A DNA stretch of 64,000 bases from assembly GCF_037893015.1 (NCBI RefSeq), contig NC_133658.1:258953856-259017855 (forward strand), written 5' to 3'. Position numbers and translations under genes: made by a program. Below, one piece after another: positions 31,414 through 43,639 of this stretch (position 1 is its first letter; every line of letters begins with the position of its first letter). Under the pieces are notes generated by a model. It was not told the origin of the DNA and did not search any database. It worked only from the letters and a program-made list of their open reading frames with translations. This DNA is from Macrotis lagotis. Its lineage: Eukaryota > Chordata > Mammalia > Peramelemorphia > Peramelidae.

Positions 31414-31427
31414 GATATCCACTTCTT
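31414..31427. repeat. Target-site duplication, right copy (DUSP11 retrocopy)
   Basis: GATATCCACTTCTT, identical to 27,091-27,104. Confidence 0.93.
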
Positions 31428-31649
31428 GATAAAGAAGTGAGACTCAAAACTTAGAAAGAGACATGAATTTTTGAAGAATGTCAATGTGGTAATCTTTTTC
31501 CTTAAATGTTCATATTTCTTATAAGACTTTTTTTTCTTTCTTTTTTTCAAATAAAGGGAGTGTTAGAAGAAATAATTAATGTTATTGGAAAAAATTAAAT
31601 AGATAGTTTAAAAGAATCAGTGATTAAATCTGGATTGATAAAGTGAAGA

Positions 31650-32045
31650 CAGAAAGTAAATGGAAGATGAGCACTTCAAAAAAAATTCTATATTGATTTC
31701 TTTCTTTCTCATTCTTAGACATACTGGAAGGGAAAAGAACAGAAAATTATAGAAGATATGATAGAAGGGAAATATAATGACAAATATGAATGGAATTGAT
31801 TCATCCATACATTGGAAGAGAATATGAACAAATGGATTAGAAAATAGACTCTAATAATGCATTATTTATTAGAAATTCCTAGCACAAAAAAAGATTAACA
31901 AAGAGCTAAAGTGAGAGATTAGAGTAAAAATTGATATTTTTCAGGTGAATTTCAGTAATCCAGAGTAGTAATTTTGAATTCTAATAAGTTAGTAAGAAAA
32001 AAAGGAAATAAAAAAGAGATTCTACATTGTTTTTAAAGGAACAAT
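31650..32045 (+). mobile_element. Old L1 fragment, endonuclease region
   Basis: Diverged text equal to L1 ORF2 endonuclease: an AATATAATGACAAATATGAA start-like part, AAATGGATTAGAAAATAGAC (compare AATGGATTAAAAAACAGAAT at 39.68 kb), and TTTTTCAGGTGAATTTCAG. It has no open frame. Confidence 0.55.
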
Positions 32046-32068
32046 AATAATAATAATAATAATAATAA
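32046..32068. repeat. (TAA)n microsatellite
   Basis: Eight TAA trinucleotides directly before the 5' end of the HAL1-like element. Confidence 0.9.
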
Positions 32069-33146
32069 CAGCCAAGTTGATGGAATAAAGACAGGAACTT
32101 ACCCAAGCTCTCCTCCAAACCACTCCAAATACCTTTCAATAATGACTCAAATCAAATTATAAAGTGAAAGAATCACAAAAAGGTCCCAGAAATCCAGGAA
32201 GAGACAGTAGGACAATTGAGTCAGTAGCAACAGGTATGATTTCCAGAACTCTCAGGTTAGAGAATACAAAGGACAGCTTGGAAGATCAACAGGAAAAGTC
32301 TGCCTCCCCAGGGTGAGAGAGGAGCACAGTCCAGCACAGACCTCAGCGGTGCAGATCTGGTGCCCACAGACCAGAAGCAAGCCTTGTCAGTAACTGAAAG
32401 AGCAGCTGTACCTATTTCTAGAACTCTCAATCCACAGATGATAAAGGGATCAGAAGGAAATAATAGGGATCTGATTGCTATCACTGCAGTAGGATTCTGT
32501 TGGTTTGTGTATAATTAAGATCTGGGTTGCATTCTTGAGTCCCATTCCCCGGAAAAGTAACAGAAGCACAGCAGAGCTTATTGCTGTAGCTGAACAGAGA
32601 CCCCTCCTCACAGTTCCATGGCAGAAAGGAGTACTTGTGGTCACCCACAGCCCAGAGCACCGATCCTTGGAGCTAAAGGGCTTGGGAGTACTGAAAACTT
32701 ACAGATCACTAGAAGTATCTCTGAAAATAATTACAAAAAAGCCTCAAAACCTGGGACAGTGTTCTCTTCACCCTGAAAACAGAGTTCTACCCTAACAAAG
32801 AATTAAAATCAAGTTACAGGTTGAGGAAACGAGCAAATAAAAGAAAAAAAAAAGAAATCTGACCATAGACAGTTACTGTGGTCATCAGGAAGATCAAAAT
32901 GCATACCAAGAAGACAATGATGTCAAAGTCTCTACATTCAAAGCCTCTAAGAAAAATATGAACTGGTCTCAGACCATGGAAGGATGCAAAAAAGGCTTTG
33001 AAAATCAAGTAAAGGAAGTTGAGGACAATTTAATTAAGATGAGAAGTGAGAGTGATGTGGGGAAATCATGAAAATTAAGTTAGCAATTTAGTGAAGGAGA
33101 CATAAAAAATTACTGAATAAGATAACATATTAAAATCCAGACTGGG

Positions 33147-33317
33147 GGGGGGGGGGCAGCTAGGTGGCATAGTGGATAAAGCACTGGCCCTGGAGTCAGG
33201 AGTACCTGGGTTCAAATACAGTCTCAGACACTTAATAATTGCCTAGCTGTGTGGCCTTGAGCAAGTCACTTAACCCCATTTGCCTTGCAAAAAAAAAAAA
33301 CCTTAAAAAAACCTTAA
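33147..33317 (+). mobile_element. Young tRNA-derived SINE in ORF1 of the HAL1-like element
   Basis: G-rich start, GCAGCTAGGTGGCATAGTGG, B box GGTTCAAATAC and tail AAAAACCTTAAAA. The perfect 15-bp target duplication AAAATCCAGACTGGG lies at 33,132-33,146 and 33,318-33,332. Confidence 0.95.
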
Positions 33318-34448
33318 AAAATCCAGACTGGGCCAAATAGAAAAAGAGGTCCGAAAATCCAAAGAAGAGGAGAACTGGTCAAATGGAAAAGGGAATTAAA
33401 AAAGCTCACTTGAAGAAAATAAATCCTTAAATATATAAAATTGAGCAAAAGGAAGTTGATGACTTTGAAAGAAATCAGGGAGTGATAAAACAAAACCAGA
33501 AAAAATGAAGAACTAGAAGAAAATGTATAATATCTCATTGTAAAAACAGCTAAGAAAATAGATACAGAAGAAATCATTTAAAAATTTTTGGACTACCTGA
33601 AAGGGTACATTAAGGGATTGTAGAATATTTCAGGAGGCAAAAGAGCCTGGATTACAACAAAAAATCAACTACCCAGAAAAACTGAACATATTCTTTCAGA
33701 GGAAAAGATGGACATTCAATGAAATAGAGCACTTCAAAACTTTCATGATGAAAAAGTCAGAGCTAAACAGAAAAATTTGATCTTCAATTAAGAGACTCAA
33801 GTGAAGCATAAAGAGGCAAAGAAGAAAAGCAAATCATAAAGGACTTAAAGATGTTGAATTTATTTTATTTCTTCATGGGAAAATGATATTGATAACTCAT
33901 GTGAACCTTCTCATTTATTAGGGCAATTAGAAGGACAAGGCACAGGTGGAGTTGAATATGAAGGGAAATATATTAAAAAGGTGGAATTATGGGATGAGAA
34001 GGAATGTGCAGGGAGACAAAGGAGGGGGAGATAGAAGGGGAGCTTTTACCACAAAAATGAGTTAAGAAAGTTTTTGCTATACAGTGGGAGAGGCTGAATT
34101 GATAGGAAATGAATGAATGCTACACTCATTAGAATTGGCTCAGAGAAGGCATAACATACACATTCATTTGGGTTTGGAAATCTGTCTTATCCTAAAGGAG
34201 AGGAAGGGGATGGGATAAAAGTAGGGAGTGATAGAAGAGTGGGAAGATTGTGAGAAGGGGAAACCAGATGCAAAACACTTTTGAGGAGAGAGAATGAAAG
34301 GAGAGTGAAAGAATAGAACAAATGGGTATGGGGAGAATAGGATGGAGGGAAATAGAAACTGTGGGGAAAAATTATTGAAACAAAGTTTCTCTGAGTAAGA
34401 CCTCATTTCTTAAATATAAAGAATTGAGTCAAATTCATTAAAATAAAT

Positions 34449-34600
34449 AGCTGGGAAGCTAGATTGCATAGTGGATAGAGCACTGCCCTGGAATTAGGAG
34501 ACATGATTTCAAATCTGACCTCAGACACTTAATAATTATCTAGCTGTGTGACCTTGGGCAAGTCACTTAACCCATTGTCTTAAGTAAATAAAATAAAAAA
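34449..34600 (+). mobile_element. tRNA-derived SINE at the ORF2-tail region
   Basis: GCTGGGAAGCTAGATTGCAT, GATTTCAAATC, TTAATAATTATCTAGCTGTG and an A-rich end AAATAAAATAAAA. It lies just right of the ORF1/ORF2-tail junction and is more diverged than the neighbouring SINE. Confidence 0.88.
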
Positions 34601-35560
34601 GCAAAAGCTATTCTCCAATTTATAATGATCAAAATATATAAATAGTTTTTTAAATGAGGTCAATACTATTTATGATAACATTTTTTAAAATTGTAGAACA
34701 ATTCTTAGGTATTACCTTAAATATTTTGGATTGGCTAATAGGACAGAAAGAGAAGATGACAAATGTTGGAATGAGATGTAGGAAAAATGTTACATTAATG
34801 TATTGTTCAAGTAGTTTGAAATGATTCAACAAGTCTGTAGAATAATTTAGAACCATGCCCAAAGTGCTATAAAACCATGCCTACCCTTTGTCCTCACAAT
34901 GCCACTACTAGGCCTATGTTCCAGAAAAGATGAAAAACAGGAAGGAAAAGAATCTATAAGTATAAGGCTATTTTTACCAGCTCTTTTCTGGTGGCAAGGA
35001 ACTGGAAATTGAAGGGATGCCCATCAACCGGAGAATGACTAAACTGTGGTCTGTGATTATGCTAGAATATTATTCTGCTATAAGAAATGATGACCAGAAT
35101 TCTCTCAATAACATCTGGAAAAATTTACATGAACAGACGCAATGGGAAATGTACAATATCTAAAGTAACATCAATATTACAGAAAGATTAGCTGTGAATG
35201 TCTTTCTTTTTCTCAGCAATGCTTTGCCCCATGGCAACTCTGAAGGTCCTGTGGCAGAAAAGACTATATCCATCCCCAAAGACCATTGCTCTCTGAATAT
35301 GGATTGAAGCATATTTTTTAAAAACAATTTTTCTTGAGGTTTATCTTTTCTTAAAGGGAGTATGTTTATTTTCACACCATGACTATTATGGCAATGACAA
35401 CATTGCATGACTACACATTTTTAAACTATATTAAATAACTTGCTTTCCCAATGAGGGAAAGTGGGGTGGGAAGAAGGGAGAGAATTTTGAACTCAAAGTT
35501 TAAAATATGAAGGAAAAAATGTGTTTTTCATGTAAATGGGGAAAATACAGTAGAGTATAA

Positions 35561-36040
35561 TGAAAATAAATAATAATAAATAGTTTTTAAATTGATAAAC
35601 AAATATACATAAATATAAATTTACAAGTATATTTATAAGTGTACAGATAAATGTTTATATATGTATATATGAAACTCTTGAAACTCACAGTGATATAGTA
35701 TCTAAATAATGAAAGAAAAATCTGATCAAAATATAGAGAAATGGGAAAAATATGTTAATATTTATTTCAGAGTAAGAGAAAAAACAAAATGAGAACATGA
35801 TTAAATGAATAAAATTAATTCAAGTAAATTATTAGAATTTAAGTAAATTAACAAATATGGGAGATATAAAAACTTATAAAGAATATTGAATGGGTTTATA
35901 AAGGAGTATACAGTACATAATTCCTCATCTGTATATCATACATTTGGGGGAAAGAAAGATCATGTGCTCGATAAAACATATTAAACTCATGACCAAAGGC
36001 AGAAAAGGAGAAATGTTAATAATATTATTCAAAAAACCAA
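35561..36040. other. Unassigned AT-rich DNA
   Basis: TATA/AAATA-rich sequence with no gene or nameable repeat. Confidence 0.5.
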
Positions 36041-37478
36041 AAAACAGGATACTCCCTATTTGACAAAAGTTGTTGGGAAAACTGGAAAATAGTATGGTAA
36101 AAATTTAGCATAGATTCACAACTCACACCAAAATAAATGAAAATGGATACAGGATTTAGACAACATAGATAAATTAATAGACCAAGAAAGACTCTATCAG
36201 ATGGAAAGGGGACAAATTTATGACCAAGCAAGTATTAAAGCACATTATAAACTTCAAAATGAATGATTTTGACTCAATTAAATTAAAAAGGTTTTGCACT
36301 AATTAAATCAATGCTGCCAAAATTAGAAAGAAAACAGAAAACTGGGAAACAATCCTCACAACTAAGAGTTCTAATAAAGGTCTCATTTCTAAAATATATA
36401 GAGAACTGCATCAAATTTATAAGGTTGCAAGTCATTCTCTAATTGACAAATGGCCAAAGCTTATGAATAGACAATTTGTAAATGAAGAATTTAAAGCTAT
36501 ATACAATCATATAAAAATGCTCCAAGTCAATACTGATTAGAGAAGTGCAAATTAAAACAACTCTGAGGTATCACCTCACAGCTATCAGATTGGCAAAGGT
36601 GATAAAAAGGGAAGATGATCAGTGATGGAGAGGTTGTGGGAGGATTAGGACATTAAAGTATTGCTGGTGGAGTTGTGAACAGATCCAAATATTCTGGAGA
36701 GCAATATGGAACCATGCCCAAAGAACAACAACACTGTTCATACCTCTTGACCCAGCAATTCCAATTCTAGGTCTATATCCAGAAGAAATCATAAAAAATG
36801 GGTAAAGTTCTACATGTTACAAAATATTTATAGCAGCTCTTTTTGTAGTGGCAAAGAATTGGAAATTGATGAGATGCCCATCAATTGGGGAATGGCTAAA
36901 CAAGTTACAGTCCATGAATACTATGGAATATTATTGTTCTATTAGAAACTATAAATGGTAGAACTCTGGAGAAGCATGAAATGAATTATAAGATCTGATG
37001 CTGAGGGAAGGGAGAAGAATCAAGAGAATGAACAAATTAATAAATGCATTGTGAGATGATCAACCCTGGTCGATGAAGCTTCTCTTACCAATTCAGAGAT
37101 GTAGGACAATCATATTAGATCAGCTATGGACAATGCTATCCCTATCCAGAAAAAAGGAACTAAAGCAAAACAAAAACAAAGCAAATCAAAATCATTCACA
37201 TTTACTTTTTTTAAAAAAAAAATATCTCTAATGTGTTTCTTTCCCTTAATCCTAATTCCTCTTACTGAAAATGACTAATCTGTAAATATGCTTAACACAA
37301 ATGTGTGCAAGTACAACATAAACCTGTCTGTTAGCTGCTGAGGAAATGGAGGTGGGGAAAGAGAGGGTGGAAGGAAATTTTGTAACTTAAAATATACACA
37401 TGCACATGGATGAATGCTGAAGAACTTTCACAACATGTATTGGGAAAAATAAAATATTGATTAAAAAATCCAAAACAA
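36041..37478 (+). mobile_element. 5'-truncated L1 (late ORF2 and 3'UTR)
   Basis: It opens with ORF2 text CTCCCTATTTGACAAAAGTT and follows the C-terminal region: CATTTCTAAAATATATAGAG at 36.39 kb, GAGGTATCACCTCACAGCTA at 36.56 kb, and CCAGCAATTCCAATTCTAGG at 36.75 kb. It ends in a 3'UTR with ATATACACATGCACATGGAT and an A-rich tail. No long frame remains. Confidence 0.85.
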
Positions 37479-38530
37479 CAAAAATTACAATCAACAAAAA
37501 CCCTTTAAAGGAATGATTAAAACCTAAATGGATACTAAATAATGTAATCCTTAAAAAAATTGACATTTCAATGATAGAGTGAGGAAGGCACCCTTGAACC
37601 CCTCCTAATTTGCTCTCCAAACATTAGAAAACTGCATCAAAATTGATCTAATTGTGGAGAAATAGCTTACTGGTCAGCAAGAAAAATCTGTTTCACTTGA
37701 TTGGAACAGTAGCCTGGTTAAAGAACAGCAACAACAGTCAGTCTTACAATAGGGGACCTGCAACAAGGTTTGAAGATCGGGGCAGTCCACAAGCAAGACC
37801 CCACCCTCCTGCAATCCAGCAGCTCCCTAGAAAAGTAAGTAGCAGAGCCCCATCCTAGTGATCAACCTCTAGCACTCAGGGAGGCCTTGATCCCATTGCT
37901 GCCCTGCCCTGCTGTGAGACTGCCCAATGACAAGACTCTGTCCCTGGGACCTGCTGGAAGAGAGAGAGAGACTCTATTTCTAAAACAATCCAGAAAGAAT
38001 GACCCATCTCTGAAGCCAACCAGTAGTTGAACTCCACAACTAGGGTAGATAAAGAAGAGACATTCTTCCCTGACACATCCTAATACAAGTCAGAAGAGAA
38101 GTTTAGCCTCCAGAGAAAGCCCAGTGAAAGCCAGTAATAATACCCAGCACTTCAGCACACATATCTCTCACATAAAAGCATCTTCAACAAAAAATTCCAG
38201 AAAGAGCTTTAAAAAAGATTTTTAAAAAGTAACTTAGAGAAGTAAAAAAAAATGGGAAAAGAAATGAGAGCAATGCAAAAAATCATGAAAAAAGTCAATA
38301 GCATGGGAAAATATATAAAAATTTTCTGAGAAAAATAGCTCCCTAAAAAGTTAGAATTGACCAAATGGGAAAAGAAAATCATTAAAGATTCACTGAAGAA
38401 AATAATTCCTTAAAAATTAGAATTGTACAAGTAAAAACTCATAACTCTATGACACATCAAAATATGATAAAAGTAAAATTAAAAAAATAGTAAAATTCTC
38501 ATTGGAAAAATGACTTAGAAAATAGGTTCA

Positions 38531-38641
38531 TGGGGGCGGCTAGGTGGCATAGTGGATAGAGCACTGCCCCTGGAGTCAGGAGTACCTGAGTTCAAATCCA
38601 GCCACTTAACCCAAGCCACTTAACCCCATTGCCTTACAAAA
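38531..38641 (+). mobile_element. Young SINE with internal deletion
   Basis: Perfect 12-bp target duplication AAAATAGGTTCA (38,519-38,530 and 38,642-38,653). Head and tail are normal, but about 40 bp of the middle (TTAATAATTACCTAGCTGTG region) is gone and GCCACTTAACCC occurs twice in a row. Confidence 0.9.
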
Positions 38642-39904
38642 AAAATAGGTTCAGAAAGATAAGAATTACTGGATTTTCCAGAAAGTCCTGTTAAAAAAAT
38701 TACCTGGACAACATTTTTCAAGAAATTACCAAAGAAAACTTCCCTGTTATACCAGAACCTGAAGGTAAAATGGAAATGGAAAGCATTCACTAATCATACC
38801 TGAAAACTCAAAATGATAACTCCCAGGAACAAGTTAATCAAATTCCAGAACTCACAGATCAAAAAGAAAATACTGCAAGCAACCAAAAAAGAAGCACTTT
38901 AAATATCATGGAGCTACAGTTAGGATTACACAAGATTTGAAAACTTCCACATTAAAGAACCAGAAAACTTGGGATGTGACATACCAGAAGGCAAAGGAGT
39001 TAGTTTTATAACCAAAAATCACCTACCCAGCAAAATTGAATATAATATTTCAGGGTGGGAAGGGAATTGATAGCTAATGAAATAGAGTTTCAAGCATTTC
39101 TCATTAAAAGACCAGTACTGAATTAAAAAAAAATTGACCTTCAAAAACAAGACTCATAAGAAACATAAAAAGGTAAAAAAAGGGAACAAGAAAGAGAAAA
39201 ACATAAGATATTCAATAAGGTTAATCTGCTTATATTTCTAAATGGCAAGATAATATTTGTAACTCTTAACAACTTTATTATTGTAAGTAAAATTAGGAGG
39301 TGTATCAGAGGGTATAAGGTGACAATGTTTGGATGATATCTCCCAAAATAAAATAAAACAGTAAATAAGAAAATTGCACTAGAAGGGAGGGGAAGATTAT
39401 ATGAGATAAATTATCCCACAAAAAAAATTTCATGAACCAGTTAACATAGTGGAGGGGAAGTTAGGAGGGATGGTGAGCAAAGCTTAAATCTTACTCTCAT
39501 CAAAACAGGCAAATAGGAAATAATAAACACATACAAAGAATTGGATATAGATATCTTGTCCTATAAAGAAGAAAGGGATATGGGATAAATAAGCTAAAAA
39601 TAGATATCAAAATACAGTAAGTAATCATATCTATACATGTGATTTGGATGAACTCACCCATAAAATACAAGTGAATAGCAGAATGGATTAAAAAACAGAA
39701 TTCTACATTTTTTTTGTTTGCAGGAAACCCATTTGAAGCAGAGAGATATGAACCCAGGGTAAGAGGCTAGAACAGAATCTATTTTGCTTCTGCTGAAGCA
39801 GTGAAAGCAGAAAAGCAATAATGATCACAAACAAAGCTTAGATCTTATTAAAATACATAAAGAAGGAAACTGTCTTGCTGAAAGGTACAAATTCATAGGA
39901 ATAT

Positions 39905-39906
<2 letters not shown>

Positions 39907-39939
<33 letters not shown>

Positions 39940-39976
39940 GTATGTATATATGTATACATACATATATATATATATC
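39907..39976. repeat. (TC)n(TA)n compound microsatellite
   Basis: A TC run followed by TATATA/TATG repeats within L1 ORF2. Confidence 0.9.
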
Positions 39977-41645
39977 AAGTGAAATAACATCTAAATTGTT
40001 AAATGATAAATTGGATGAATTACAGGAGGAAATAAATAATAAAGCAATACACATAGGGGTGGGGGAATGACCTCAATTTTCCCCTATCAAAGCCAAATTA
40101 AATATAAACAAGAAAAAATGAAAAGATAATAAAAATATGGAAAAGTTAAATAGGACAGGTATCTGGGAAGAATTGAGTGGGAAGAGAAATGAATATAACT
40201 TTTCCTCAGCAGTAGATGGTTACAAAAAAAATTGATGAAGTATTAGGGCATAAAAACTGCACAATTAAGTGCAGAAAATCAGAAATAGTAAATACATCTG
40301 TTTCAGATCATGATGCAATAAAATTGTATTCAATACTGGACAATGGAAGGAAAGATTAAAAACTAATTAGAAATAAATCTAAATCTGAAATGGAATGGGT
40401 CAAGGAAGATATCATAAAAGCAATCAATAATATCTATATAGATAATGACAACTATAAGAAAACATACCAAAATTTATGATATGCAGCCAAAATGGTACTT
40501 AGGGGAAAAAATTATTCTCTAATTGCTTATATCAATAAATGAGATAAAAACTAGATCAATGAATTGGACATGTAACTAAAAATATCTAGAAAAATAACAC
40601 ATTTAAACACTGAAATAGAAATCTGAAAATCAAAGGAAAGGTTAATAAAATTGAAATTAAGAAACCAGTGAGTAAGCTAGTAGATAAAATCAAAATTAAT
40701 TATATAGAAAACCAACAGAATTGATCAATATTGATTAATTTTATTTTAAAAAGTAAAGGAAGGAACCAAGTTGCTAGTATCAAAAATGAAAACAATGAAT
40801 TCACCACCAATGAAGAAGAAATTAAGACAATTTTAGGAGATATTTTGCCCAAATCCACACCTCTAAATCTGACAATTTAATGAAATGGATGAATATTTGT
40901 GAAAATATAAGTTATTTAGAGAAATAGAAGAAATGAAAAACTCAAATAATCTAAGAAAAAATAAAATGAAAAAGCTATTAAGCCATCTCCTAGGAGAAAT
41001 TCATGGTGAATTATACCAAATATTTAAGGAACAATTAGCCTCAATACTATATAAACTATTTGTAAAAATAGCTGAAGTTCTACTAAATTTCTTTAATGAC
41101 ACAAATGTTTTGCTGATATCTAGACAGGATTGGCCAAAAAAGAGAAAGAAAAGTATAGACAAATTTTCCTAATGAATATTGATGCAAAAGTTTAAATATA
41201 ATGCTAGCAAAGAGATCACAACAATTTTTTCACAAGGATCATATACTATGACCAGGCGAAATGTAGAACTGGTTCAATAAAAGGAAAATTGTCAGCAAAG
41301 TTGACCATATTAATAAAAAAAACAACTGAAATCATACAATCATTATGATAGATGCAGAAAATGTCTCTGATACAGCACCTATTATTATTAAAAAACACTA
41401 GAGAGCATGGAACTAAATGAAGATGATCTCTAAGTATTATTTATCTAAAAATAATCAACATTATCTGTAATGAGGATAAGCTAGACTTTTTTCACAATAC
41501 AATTAGGGGTGAAGCAAGGATGCCCATTATCAACTCTAATATTTAATATTATATTAGAAATGTTACAAACATAGCTCTCTTTGAAGTTGCAAAGAATTGG
41601 AAACTGATGGTATGCCCAATAATTAGGGAGTGACAGAACAAGTTT

Positions 41646-41648
<3 letters not shown>

Positions 41649-41705
<57 letters not shown>
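41649..41705. repeat. (TA)n microsatellite, about 57 bp
   Basis: Pure TA dinucleotides inside L1 sequence; a likely length-variable site. Confidence 0.95.
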
Positions 41706-41708
<3 letters not shown>

Positions 41709-42366
41709 TGTAAATGAATGTTATTATTCTAAAGGAAATGATGAGCAGGCAGATTTCAGAAAAATTGGGAAAGACTTATATGAACTGACACTGTATGATG
41801 TGAGCAGACCTAGAAGAACAGTATACACATTAACAGAAATAATCTGTGGGACTGCCAGAGCATAGCCAAGATGGCAGCACAAAGCTAGTATACTCTCAGA
41901 GGTTTTCCCTATACAATGTTAAAAGAATCTTCTAAATAGATATTAAAGCTACATGTTCCACTATAAAAATATCTAAACAAGTTCTCAACTGTAGAAATCC
42001 TACAGGATCTTGAGTGAAGGTTTTTCTCTTCTGGGGAAAAAAGGAAGTACGACCCAGTTAAGTGGGAGAGCAGAAAACTAGCAGAAGGCTTCCAGCCACA
42101 GTGCAACCTAGGCCCCAGTAGCTAGCCCAGGTCCTGGCAACTAGATAGAAAGCCAGCAAAGGGGGTACCATCCCCAAATGAAATCTGAACCCTGAACACT
42201 GAGGCAACAAACAGGACTAGGTAGGGAACAAACCACTGCATAGGCAATACCTGGGCTGTATAGGCAACATTTTGGTAAGTGATATGTCAGGGATCAGATC
42301 CCAGGCCCAGCACAAAGCTTTGTGATTATACTCCATATACCCTAGGAAAAGAGCTCAACAATCAAA

Positions 42367-43510
42367 ATGAGTAAAAGAATGCTAACCATAGAAAGCTACT
42401 ATTCAGATAGAGATGAAAAAAATGCCATCTCAGAAGAAGGCATTCTTCTTGAGGAGTCTAAAAGGAGTTTATGGATTGAACTCACATCCAAAACCACAAA
42501 CAAGAGTTCAACAAAAATTTTAAAAAACCAAAAAAGAGAGGAAGAAAAAAATGGAAAAATGAAATGATAGTCATGCAGGAAATTTATGAAAAAATGACCA
42601 AAGAAATAAACTCCTTTAAAAGCAAAAATAAGAACTAGAAAAGGAATAGAACTCATCAAAAAATAAAAGTGACTAAATGAAAAAGAAATGTGACTCAGCT
42701 AAAAGTTAAATTGACCAATTGGAAAACAAATAAAACTCATCTAAAAGTCAAATCAACCAACAAAAAAGGGAATCCAAATCAGCAAAAAGTAGAGTTAATA
42801 AAATGAAAAAGGAAAAGAACCCACTAAAAAGTAAAATTAACCTACTTAAAAAGGAAATAAAAAGCTAACTGAAGAAAATTAAACTCCCAATATTAGAATT
42901 AGACAAATAGAAAGTAATGAACCTATAAGACACCAAATGACTGAAAAATTGAAGAGAATATAATGGACCTTTCAGGGGAAAAATGAACTGGAAAATAGAT
43001 ACTGAAGAGACTATTTACAAATTATTGGTGTACCAGAAAGCCTAGGTTAAATAAAAGAGCATGGAACATATCTTTCACTATATTATCAGGAAGACTGTCC
43101 TAATATTCTAGAGCAAGAAGACAGCATAATCCTTTAAAGAATTAACAGGATACCTCCAGAGAATGAAACCTCAAAGGTCCATCATAACCAAATTTAAGAA
43201 TTCTCAAAAAAAAGGAGAAAATACTGCAAGCAGCCTAAAAGAATTTAAATACAAATGAATCACAATCAGAATCACAGAGGCCTTATCAAGGTCAACATTA
43301 AAGGATCAGCAGACTTGGAATATGATACTCCAAAGAGCAAAGGACCTTGATTATTTGCAAGAATTAACTATCTTGAACAATCCAATATATTCTGTTTGGG
43401 GGGGAAGATGGCTTTTCAATGAAACAGAGGTCTTTCAAAATTTTCTGTCAAAACCAGAACTGAACAGAAAATTTGATCTTCAAATACAAGATTTAAGAGA
43501 TGCATGAAAA
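42367..43510 (+). pseudogene. L1 ORF1 remnant
   Basis: It starts MSKRMLTIESYYSDRDEKNA, the same N-terminus as ORF1 of the minus-strand L1 near 20.1 kb. The first frame is open for 66 codons. A coiled coil encoded by six ~42-bp units follows (42,618-42,867). The C-terminal part ends near 43,505 (open stretch 43,322-43,507). The N-terminal 'LTIESYYSD' block is not present in the L1s at 6.4 and 13 kb, so two ORF1 lineages coexist in the window. Confidence 0.75.
42618..42867 (+). repeat. Six ~42-bp tandem units in ORF1 coiled coil
   Basis: Units start AAAAGNNAAA at about 42,618, 42,658, 42,701, 42,743, 42,785 and 42,827, with lengths of 40-43 bp. The core is AAAAGT(A/T)AAATTNACCAA.TNGAAAA. The same family's copy at 19.71-19.84 kb has about three. 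Confidence 0.75.
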
Positions 43511-43639
43511 GGTAAATGGAAAGGGGGGGGGGGAACAAATAATAGTCAAGAATATTAGATTGTATACATCCTTACAAGGGAAGATAACATTTGCAATTCT
43601 TGAGAACTGTATTTATCTTAGGATATTTAAGGGGTTGAA

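Larger units (their letters stand above)
32069..35560 (+). mobile_element. HAL1-like element: ORF1 half joined to ORF2 tail
   Basis: A 5' leader starts GCCAAGTTGATGGAATAAAGA, and ORF1-like sequence spans about 32,810-33,850. The post-ORF1 spacer (about 33,900-34,390) begins GGACAAGGCACAGGTGGAGT and matches the one at 3.84 kb. At about 34,405 it passes directly into L1 ORF2 C-terminal sequence (CATTTCTTAAATATAAAGAA; compare 36.39 kb), then a 3'UTR ending near 35,560. The endonuclease and nearly all of RT are absent. Two SINEs are inserted. The element is either HAL1-type or an L1 with a large internal deletion. Confidence 0.7.
37560..41850 (+). mobile_element. L1 lacking part of ORF2 (plus strand)
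   Basis: The 5' leader (from about 37,565, GATAGAGTGAGGAAGGCA) is GC-richer. ORF1-like sequence spans about 38.2-39.2 kb, a ~450-bp inter-ORF region runs to 39.6 kb, and the endonuclease region follows (AATGGATTAAAAAACAGAAT, GGAAACCCATTTGAAGCAG). RT sequence runs to about 41,562 (GCAAGGATGCCCATTATCAA). It then jumps to the ORF2 C-terminal segment (TTGCAAAGAATTGGAAACTG) at 41,563-41,850. About 1.7 kb of RT and downstream sequence is missing, or a separate 3' fragment has landed there. The inter-ORF region lacks the GTACTT spacer. An open stretch at 40,933-41,172 is RT remnant. Confidence 0.75.
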
